From the NCBI GenBank assembly GCA_002189035.1, contig CM007990.1:5766001-5830000 (forward strand): a stretch of DNA of 64,000 bases, read 5' to 3'. A model generated the notes under the pieces. It was not told the origin of the DNA. It was given only the letters and a program-made list of their open reading frames with translations, and did not search any database. This document shows, one piece after another, positions 56,201 through 64,000 of this stretch. Origin of the DNA: Utricularia gibba (Eukaryota > Streptophyta > Magnoliopsida > Lamiales > Lentibulariaceae). The position numbers were made by a program, and so were the translations under genes. Each line of letters begins with the position of its first letter. The stretch's first letter is position 1.

Positions 56201-56481
56201 ACGCGCCGGTGGACATTCCGGCGATGCACGTGGTGATGAACGGTGGTGATTCGGCTTACGTGGCGCTTCTCCCGTCGGGATTCGCAATCGTTCCTGACGG
56301 CCGAGGAGCTGGAGACGGCGCGGGAGGGGGGTTTCAGGGGTCGCTGTTGACGGTGGCGTTTCAGATATTGGTGAACAGTCTGCCGACGGCGAAATTGACG
56401 GTGGAGTCGGTGGAGACAGTGAATAATCTTATCTCGTGCACTGTTCAGAAGATCAAGGCTGCCCTCCATTGCGAGGGCTGA
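53280..56481 (+). CDS. ANL2: HD-ZIP IV transcription factor, ANL2 type, with an apparent frameshift
   Basis: Class IV HD-ZIP factors control epidermal fate and anthocyanin in sub-epidermal tissue. Exons are 53280-53549, 53607-53830, 53913-54030, 54096-54752, 54833-54934, 55011-55205, 55409-55588, 55669-56036 and 56125-56481. The homeodomain runs [19 protein letters not shown] to [13 protein letters not shown], followed by a leucine zipper interrupted by ICTNCGGP, the START domain ([14 protein letters not shown] onward) and the HD-SAD with [15 protein letters not shown]. The C-terminus [20 protein letters not shown] is typical. In exon 7 the frame stops right after VHVLYRP; one base missing in the CCC at 55465-55467 restores [13 protein letters not shown]. 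Before and after, the family sequence is continuous. Confidence 0.93.
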
Positions 56482-56908
56482 CTGGTTTGATTCCCATTCT
56501 CAGTTTGTTTGTGTTCGCTTCTCCCCTGTTTCTTGAGAGTCTCGTGAATTTGTATATGGCTGGCTGGATGAACCGGGGGATGGAGAGTCAAGAACGAACC
56601 TCAGGTGCAACAATCCTTGCACTTTGATTGGAGCAGTTGCAGGCTGCTCTTAGCAGGGTGCAAGGGTGGTGGTTCGGGTATTGACTCCTAGCCCCGGGGA
56701 GCCAACTCCAGTGGTGGTGTTTTGTTGTCCATTTTCATTACATTCCCGATTATGATTCTGTAATGCAGTCTTGCTATTCCTTCTCTTCAAAGTATCATGA
56801 AAAAGATATGCCTTCATAATCCGATACCCTTAAGGTAAGCTTATGGCTTTTCGCCTACAGAATGCTGGCAGTAATGCAGGCCTTTTCCATCTCTGAAACT
56901 TGTATGCG
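56482..56908. other. 3' regions of ANL2-like and thioesterase genes
   Basis: This is a convergent interval of 427 bases, consistent with two 3' untranslated regions. No further gene. Confidence 0.4.
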
Positions 56909-57664
56909 CTAGAGACGAGGGCTGGGAATGTGGTAGAGAGTGGCACGAGCAACATATACCAGCTGGTTGGATTCCTTGAGCAGGAAATTGATGGCAAAAA
57001 AGCTCACATTTCTCCCACTCCTCAGCACAGAGGCATCAACAATCAATTCAGCCTGTGAGGGAATGAAGAAACAGTTGATTGGATGTGCTTTCTGGAGTCA
57101 GGATATGAAATGTGTGAGATCAAAGGCTCACGTTTTGTGGAGCAGCTAAAAGATAAGACATGCCAAGTTCTCCAAGGAAGAGATGCTTTTCTTTTCCCAC
57201 AATAGTTCTGGCGCAGGCGATAGCGACTCTCTCCGCCACAGACGCCACGGCGCCACCGTGCAGTCCTCCGTATCCATTCTACATGTTAGGAAGTACAATT
57301 GCCAGAGTAAGTAGATGTAACAACAGTAAGCAGGGCGGGTTTTGCTTGAGTTCAAGAACCGTAATTTACAGTCCCTGCATTGGCACAAAGATTCCCCATG
57401 ATCCAAGCAGGTCTTATAATCAAATCGAAAAACCCAATTCCCTGAATCATGGATTGCGATTATGAACAATAGTAATACCAGAAGGGGAGCTTTGACTTTA
57501 AGCAGGCACGAAATTTTCCCCCTTTCGACGGAATTGACTTGTAGGCATCCGCCGATTAGGTCTGAAAAAGAATCATGAACTCTGTACTCCGATTTAAGTG
57601 TTGGTTGAGAATCTCTGATCTGGAAGAAGTCAGTGACCAGTTCGTGAATGTCCTCTGAAGCCAT
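56909..57664 (-). CDS. Hotdog-fold acyl-CoA thioesterase (ACOT13-like)
   Basis: Exons 57664-57479, 57278-57132 and 57052-56909 join in phase to 158 residues, the usual length for single-domain 4HBT enzymes, which hydrolyse acyl-CoA or aryl-CoA thioesters as tetramers. The core is NGYGGLHGGAVASVAERVAI, the central helix with the HGG signature, followed by the strand ELGMSYLLAAPQN and, in exon 3, SGRNVSFFAINFLLK and VARATLYHIPSPRL. Plant relatives include peroxisomal DHNA-CoA thioesterases, but the C-terminus PRL here is not a strong peroxisomal signal. Substrate and location are open. The gene is divergent from the next one. Confidence 0.88.
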
Positions 57665-58282
57665 CGCCGGTGGCCGTCTAAAAGAAAAAAAGACGCTAAA
57701 AATTGGAACTTTTGGCAGCAATCAAAGCTTATATTTTTCGTTGCATGTTTTTTTTTAAAAAAAAAATATTTTAGAAAGAAATCTGGAAACTCAAACCGGG
57801 AATGTGAAATGTAAGGAAACAGCGCTGAGTAGAGAGCTTTTTGTTCATCGTCATCATCAAATATGGAGTTTGGATAACGCTTTCGAATTGAATCGAAGAT
57901 ACCCGTTTCTCTTATACTTCAAGAAGCTTCATAATTTAAAGAAATCAGGCCCGAAGACCAGGTCTTCACTGATAAGTGGGCGCGAGGACAAAGGCCGAGA
58001 CTTTCAGGTGATTCTGTGTAAATCTTTGTGGGTTTCTTTTGCTTTCGGAAGAATCATAGCATTTCCCTTCTTTCTCTTTTTCTTCCGTTTTTTTGTGGCG
58101 TATTTCGGTGAATTTGAAGTATTCGCTTGTATATATTTGTCTATCCACCCGAAATGGTTTATTGCGAAGTGGAGGCCTGCGTTCATCAGTAGTTGATGCA
58201 CTTGTTGTGCAAGAACTCGTTCTTTGTTTCTGATATTCTTGTTTAGTAATGTTGGTTGATGTTTTCAGTTCCAAAACTGCTG
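57665..58282. other. Divergent upstream region with a likely 5'-UTR intron
   Basis: The 5' leader of the plus-strand gene appears to be interrupted by an intron from 58008 (TTTCAG/GTGATT) to 58268 (TTTTCAG). A poly-T/poly-A tract near 57745-57770 marks the promoter side. No coding sequence is supported. Confidence 0.5.
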
Positions 58283-59667
58283 ATGGCTCAATCCCAGGGG
58301 CTGCCAGAGCATGCCTCTTCACATAATTCGTTGCTTTCAGATGAAATACCCCGCCATGATGCCATTGAGGAAGCTGAAGAACCACTGGATGTTCTATGTG
58401 CTGCTTCATTTGAGGAGTTATCATCAGAGCTTGTGCGGTATGAGACGATTATCTGGCTTTTGATATCTTTGCCTCTGGTCTTTGCCTGGGGCATTGGGAT
58501 ATTGATGCTGCTATACTTGCCCTACAAAAGATATGTGCTTCATAAAGATATTGCATCGAGAAAACTATATGTCACCTCGGACGAAGTTGTCTACATGGTA
58601 ACCTAAGCTGAGAAATGGCTGAAATCCATGTACTTCTCATTTCATTTGGAATAAATTTCTTCAACCCTTTTCAGGTTCGTAGGCCTTCATATATACCCTT
58701 CTGGGGAGAAACAACTATTAAGAGGCGTGTACCTCTCCCCCATATAATTGATATGGTAATTGAACAAGGTAGAGTGCAGTACTTAAGTTATAAACATGTG
58801 CTTGTGCAGTTTGATTTCTTGCTGAATTTTCTGTGTTTTATAGGTTGCCTTCAGTCATTTTATGGGCTGCATACGTTTAAGGTTGAAAGCATTGCACATG
58901 GCAAAGCAGCCTCGGTGGATGAATTGCGTATCCAAGGAGTAAGCAACCCATCAGTGCTGAGGAAGGTATTTTGAGCCACCATACCTATTTGGGAAACATG
59001 AACAAGCCTTACGCCGTGAATATCCATTTACCCTCTTGCAAAATTAGTTTATCTTGTAATGGATTTTCTCATGTTCCACCAGATCATTTTGGAACATGCT
59101 TCGAAAGCTTTACGAGATTCTCACATGAAGTGGAGTCCCTCCATTGCAAGAGATGGCAGCATGTATGGCATTGAAGCTTTGACTTTGGGCCCTGCTGTTT
59201 TGATGTCACCGATCAAATCAAGCGAGTGGAAGGTATTCTTGAAGATTCAACACATCCTTCCTTACGCATTTTGTTTCTGCTTTCCTTTTTTCATTCCGTA
59301 AGTCTTGATCTTCGAAGCCTGCTATTGATTCCAATGATTTACTATGCAACAGTGGATCCAGCGTTTGAATATCTTAGTGTTTAGAGCTATTTATTTCACC
59401 CTGAGAACCATTTCATCGTGCAGAGAGTGGGATCAGCCCGCCGTCCTCAAACCCCAACGCCAGGTGCGGTAGCAGCATCAACTGACTTGGTGCTGAACAA
59501 GCTTGTGGAAGTGAATAACTCAGTGAAGGTACGTACGCATGCTGTACATTTACCTTTGGTTGAACTGCAGTAAAGTGTGAGTGATTCCCTGCAATATTAA
59601 CCAGAAAATAGAGCTCCTTATTGAGAGAAATCGGATTCCAGCCATGCAAAGTTTGGAGGACGCTTGA
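58283..59667 (+). CDS. Plant membrane protein with PH-like (bPH) domain, function unknown
   Basis: Exons are 58283-58597, 58675-58768, 58844-58965, 59083-59232, 59424-59528 and 59605-59667; all phases fit and give about 282 residues. An acidic N-terminus is followed by a hydrophobic hairpin IIWLLISLPLVFAWGIGILM ending in the basic YKRYVLHKDIASRKLYV. A small beta domain follows (YVTSDEVVYMVRRPSYIPFW, RRVPLPHIIDMVIEQG, LHTFKVESIAHGKA), which resembles the bacterial-type PH fold. The C-terminus is helical with VLNKLVEVNNSVKKIELLIE. I have seen similar plant proteins described only as uncharacterised. A membrane-peripheral scaffold is a guess from the architecture. Confidence 0.82.
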
Positions 59668-60571
59668 ACTTCCTTCTACGTCCTGCTCTGAAGCGGAGTT
59701 TTTTTTTTTTTGTTATCCTGATCTGTGATTTTGTTTTGTACCATATTAAATAACTTGTACTCTAGATTTCCAAATATGATCTTTCGTTTTGCGCCATGTC
59801 AAACCATTCGGTATCTTTCCATGGGAGATATCAAATCCCAAAAACCCAAAAACCATTTCTTTTTTGCATTCCTTTCAGCCTTAGTCCTTCAAAGCTATGT
59901 ATCCCAAAAAAAAAGGAGTTCGAATCCCATAAAAATCCAGTCTTTATGGAAGAAAATACATAAAAATGGAATCTTTAAGAACTTATGAAGTCAAGAACGA
60001 GCTTGGTGTGCTGAACATAGCAGTTACTGCAACAAGAAGAATCCAGTCACCAGAACAAAAAAAAGGAATTATAACCGCTGTACTTCGCAAGAACGTAGTC
60101 AAATCTAGGCACCTAACTTTTGTTGTGTAGGTAGAATGAATGAGTTGTCCTATGCACAGTACTGCTATTGGTCGATAGCATGATCCCGAGAATACTTCCT
60201 CAGATCCAGAAATTATACCTTTCCTGCCCGCTACCCCACGCGGTGAAGTTGTGGGCTGCAAGTGTTTAAGATATCTCACCCCCAACCGCGTCCAATTTCA
60301 TTGACCAAAAGGGTGCTTGAGCTAGCAGCAAGAAAACAGTAGACAAGTTCTCCATCTCTTCTCAAACGATACGGAAGCAGATCTGACATTGGTATTGTGT
60401 CTCCCGTCATTCATAATCATTTCACCGATGTTTCCACAGTAGGGATCTGTTAGATTCTTATATATCTATCCGTGATGGGTTTCGGAAATCCCTCTCACTG
60501 GGTATGCTTGCTTTGCATTAGCTTTCGATGTGATCTCACATTTGGATCCACCTTCGTAGTTTAGAGTGGGG
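59668..60571. other. Intergenic region upstream of phosphomannomutase
   Basis: The first part is the 3' end of the bPH-like gene. The later part, about 60290-60571, is the PMM promoter and leader. ORFs at 59725-59988 and 59983-60285 lack protein character. Nothing else is recognised. Confidence 0.4.
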
Positions 60572-62245
60572 ATGGCAGCAATAAAGTCTGGTGTGATTGC
60601 TCTTTTTGATGTTGATGGGACACTTACTGCACCCAGGAAGGTATTTTTTTTCATCGTTTTGGTGTGATTGAATCATCCAGCGGTTCAGTTGGAAGATCTA
60701 GTGATGCCTTTATCTTCGAAAGTGCACTGTAAATTTGAATACAGTTTCATGATTTCAATGGATGTTTGTGAACGTAATGCTGTAGGTTGCTACTCCTGAG
60801 ATGCTAGAGTTCATGAAAAAGCTGCGTAAGGTGCTCTGCTGTTTTCCCGCTGTCATTACATGATTCATTCAATTCAGAATAACAGACAAATGCAATGCGT
60901 ATGTTTGATTTTCTCATCCAGGTTATTACAGTAGGAGTAGTTGGAGGTTCTGATCTTGTGAAGATATCAGAGCAGCTTGGGAAAACAGGTCATATCATTG
61001 AAATCCACATTTACAGAGCTGCAAACCATGGAAATTACTGGCTTTTAGAACTCAGAGACGCTTCTTCTGTGAATGTGCAGTTATTGAGGATTATGATTTT
61101 GTTTTTTCTGAGAATGGCCTTGTTGCGTACCAAGATGGGAAGCTAATCGGGACACAGGTTTTGCAATAACTGCTCATAAGCAAAAAAGAACATCCTCAAT
61201 AAATATTTGCAAATCCTATCCTATGAATGTACTGATTAAGCTTTGGGGTGCAGAGCTTGAAGTCATTTCTTGGGGAAGACAAGCTCAAGGTTTGGTTAGA
61301 TTGATTTGTTTCTTGTAAGATTCTTGGTAATGTGCTGATATTCATGTAATGACAGGAGTTCATCAACTTCACTCTCCATTACATTGCTGATCTTGATATT
61401 CCCATTAAAAGGTGAACACAGACCTACACCTGAACTAGTCCTGCTTCTTGGCTACCAGTGTCTTACACTCATTGTTTCAGGGGAACATTCATTGAGTTTC
61501 GAAGCGGTATGCTTAACGTCTCTCCAATTGGAAGAAACTGCAGTCAAGAGGAGCGAGATGAGTTCGAAAAGTATGACAAGGTATGTTTTTCAGGCAGAAT
61601 ACTATTGCAAACACAGCACAAAAAGAAAGATACTGGATACTTCATTGCTGGATGCATGATGCTCACATCTTAACCAGGTTCATGGCATTCGCCCCAAAAT
61701 GGTGTCTGTTCTCCGTGAGAAGTTTGCAGACTTCAATCTAACATTTTCGATCGGCGGACAAATTAGTTTCGATGTAGATACGCAACCATTCACTGCTATA
61801 TGATCATGCTTTTGAAGGTGCAGGAGTTTCAAAATATGGTTTTCTTGCAGGTTTTTCCGAATGGTTGGGACAAGACCTACTGCTTGCAATACTTGGACGC
61901 TTTTCAGAAGATTTACTTCTTTGGAGACAAGACATACAAGGTTGCAAGACAACAACACCTCCCTGCCTTCTCCACCCTTTCTTTCTGCTTTACTTCCTCT
62001 GTCTTTCTTGCTAACTCCTACTGCATTTTTCTTGTGCTTTCGCTTCATGCAGGGTGGCAATGACTACGAAATCTACGAGTCGGAAAGAACACATGGTTAC
62101 ACAGGTTAGTTCATCAAATTCTCTGGATGCAGACACACAACTGCTCTTGCTGCCTTCTTGACATTGTGAGATTGTTCAATGTTTCTTTGCAGTGTGTAGC
62201 CCTGAGGACACTGTTGAGCAATGCACCACTCTGTTCTTGAGCTAA
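60572..62245 (+). CDS. PMM: Phosphomannomutase
   Basis: PMM converts mannose-6-phosphate to mannose-1-phosphate, feeding GDP-mannose for ascorbate and glycoprotein synthesis in the cytosol. Eleven small exons are 60572-60640, 60786-60830, 60922-60988, 61081-61157, 61254-61289, 61356-61411, 61481-61580, 61678-61773, 61851-61940, 62053-62104 and 62193-62245. They total exactly 741 bases, 246 residues, the normal plant length. The HAD nucleophile motif is FDVDGTLT near residue 12. Other blocks are [71 protein letters not shown] and GGNDYEIYE. The frame is fully intact. Confidence 0.97.
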
Positions 62246-62850
62246 CGATCACCGGAACTCCGTCTCGACGGCGTTGTGTTATGCATTTTTTTCTCTTGAC
62301 ACCATGAATGAATCCAGTGACTGTGTCCTTCCATCATACAGATACTATCTCATAGCATGAACCAGTGAACCAAAACTTCATTTCAGTATTGTTTGTCTCT
62401 TTGAGGAACCAGAACTTGGAAGTGAGGCCCAATTAGCATTGGATTCGGCCCAAAATATTGTTGTAGAACAAACCGGCCCATAATCACCGAGAAAAAGCCC
62501 GTTTTCGGGGCTGGAGGCTAAACACAATTACACAGAATTCGTGCTTTTATTTGAAAAAAATGACGAGAAATTGGGAAAGAGATCTTTCAGAAGAAGAAGA
62601 AGTGGATTCTACGTCTAAAAACCTCCAACGGTCTTCCAATTCATTTCTGTTTTCCAAGGTGTGTTGTTAAGCGTGTCTAGCCGTAAGGATCATCTCTGTG
62701 CTCCTGATTCAGATTCTTGGGCGATTCTTGAAGGCGTATTGGAAGGATTTGTGTTGTAATTATCATACTGGTGGGTGCTGAGATTTGAGTAAGAGGCAGA
62801 GCCGGAGGAGGGGTATCGATGAGTTGGAGGTCGAAGTTTCCCCGCCGGGG
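62246..62850. other. PMM 3' region and DEAD-box gene leader
   Basis: The 605 bases include PMM 3' sequence, a helicase promoter around 62450-62560 and a leader from about 62580. A TTG-initiated frame opens upstream of ATG 62851 but has no conserved residues, so it is treated as leader. Confidence 0.4.
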
Positions 62851-64000
62851 ATGGGCGGAGGAAAAGGCCGAGGCGGTGGAGGGCAACAGTATCAACAAAG
62901 GCCTATTTTCCAGCCGAGGAACCCTACGCAGCAGTATCAACAAAGGTCGAGTTATGAGAACCAGAATCCTACACAACAGTATCAACAAAGGCCGAGTTAT
63001 GAGAACCAGAATCCTACACAGCAGCAGTGGGTACACAGAGGTCAGTTACCTGCAGCCAAGTCTGGCGATGGCGAGGCTGAAATGATGGTTCAATCTGAGG
63101 CAAATGATTCAAGGTGTGTGCACTTTTGTGCTTGGTGGAGACATTTTCGTGTACCACATTTCTGTTTTGCTTCCTTGTTTGTTGAACCCATGAAGGGAAT
63201 TGATTGTATGCCTTTCTTTCTTCTATGTTTCAAGAAAGTAATGGGAAATGTGAATTGGATGAGAAGATTCTAAGATCTGTAAATGATTGTTGCTCTGTTA
63301 TTTTTTATCTCATTCCCTGTCTTTGCTTTTAAATTTTTCCTGGTCATGTATATTTCTTCAAAAGTGCTGTCTTTACTTGGCGATTTCTTTTTCCGTTTTT
63401 GCCAGTTCTCAGGTTCAGAAAGCTCAGTTGAGTTTGCCTCCAAAGGATACACGTTATAGAACTGAGGTTTGGATCTTGTTGATTTATATAGAAATCTTTC
63501 ATCGTTGGTACTCTAGGTTCTAGTTTTTTTGTAAACGTGTATTAACAACTCTACAAAACTAACTAGGTCGGACCAATTTTTGGTGCTAACTGCATGCTTA
63601 AATGTTTACACAGGATGTTACAGCTACGAAGGGAAATGAATTTGAAGATTATTTTCTAAAACGTGAGCTGCTGTTGGGAATATATGAGAAGGGCTTTGAG
63701 AGACCTTCTCCAGTTCAGGAGGAGAGTATTCCGATTGCTCTCACTGGAAGTGATATCTTGGCTAGGGCAAAAAATGGAACAGGAAAAACTGCTGCCTTCT
63801 GCATACCTGTGTTGGAAAAAATTGATCAAGACAAAAAGTCCATTCAAGGTTTGGACCACAAGTTTGTTTAAGATTTAAATGGCTTATTGTTATCTCTTAC
63901 AGTTTTTCATCTATGCAGCTGTTATTCTTGTCCCAACAAGGGAATTGGCTCTACAAACGTCGCAGGTCTGTAAAGAACTTGGGAAAAACTTGAAGATTCA
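62851..64000 (+). CDS. RH8: DEAD-box RNA helicase, DHH1/DDX6 type (RH6/RH8/RH12), 5' part
   Basis: Plant RH6/RH8/RH12 act in P-bodies in mRNA decapping and translational repression. Exons so far are 62851-63113, 63406-63466, 63614-63848 and 63919 to the window edge, so the protein is truncated at about residue 213. The N-terminus is Gly/Gln-rich with a repeated [15 protein letters not shown] unit. The core then shows [20 protein letters not shown], the Q motif ([13 protein letters not shown]), motif [12 protein letters not shown] and motif Ia [13 protein letters not shown] and later motifs lie beyond the window. Chosen start: first in-frame ATG ([11 protein letters not shown]). Which of the three paralogues it is remains open. 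Confidence 0.93.
62926..63022 (+). repeat. 45-nt in-frame coding repeat in the DEAD-box N-terminus
   Basis: Two full units and a partial third encode NPTQQYQQR(S/P)SYENQ. The nucleotide copies are nearly identical (CAGTATCAACAAAGG recurs), which suggests recent slippage or unequal crossing over in the disordered tail. Confidence 0.85.

Overview
This window is nuclear DNA from a flowering plant, almost certainly a eudicot. It carries plant-only families (APO, HD-ZIP IV, GASA, LOG, EUL lectin, QUA3-type methyltransferase, P-class PPR). Introns are short, with GT-AG borders in compact multi-exon genes, and the intergenic DNA is AT-rich. I cannot name the species. I see no virus, bacterial operon, CRISPR array or intact transposon.

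Layout. 0.9-10 kb: LPAT4/5-type acyltransferase (+), mitochondrial calcium uniporter (-), APO4-like organelle splicing factor (+), EULS3-type lectin (-), CYP72-clan P450 (-). 10-18 kb: HflX GTPase (-), UBC16-type E2 (-), LON-domain plastid protein (+), V-ATPase subunit c (-). 18-31 kb: PPR protein (+), SEC23-like coat protein (+), a doubtful small ORF, LOG cytokinin enzyme (+), TRM9-like tRNA methyltransferase (+), GASA peptide (-). 32-45 kb: TFIIS-N/DLN protein (-), RPA12 (-), a membrane-anchored protein of unknown function (-), PLAC8/CNR protein (+), RHIP1-like protein (-), MLF-like protein (-), tRNA-Lys(CUU) (-). 45-64 kb: FAR1-like zinc protein (-), QUA3 methyltransferase (+), a 2.6-kb gene-poor AT-rich stretch, ANL2-type HD-ZIP IV factor (+), hotdog thioesterase (-), bPH-like membrane protein (+), phosphomannomutase (+), and the 5' part of a DHH1/DDX6-type DEAD-box helicase cut by the window edge (+).

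The genes are mostly unrelated housekeeping loci, each with its own promoter, and they form no pathway cluster. Several neighbour pairs match gene order I recall from Arabidopsis (ANL2-QUA3, PMM-RH6/RH8, UBC16-LON), so the block looks like ordinary conserved euchromatin.

The strongest unexpected signal is that five otherwise well-conserved genes (LPAT, EULS3, P450, FAR1-like, ANL2) each carry exactly one apparent one-base deletion in a short G or C run. Restoring the frame at each site recovers the family consensus. A systematic consensus error is the most economical explanation; recent inactivation of five genes is the alternative. I found no convincing new biological system.
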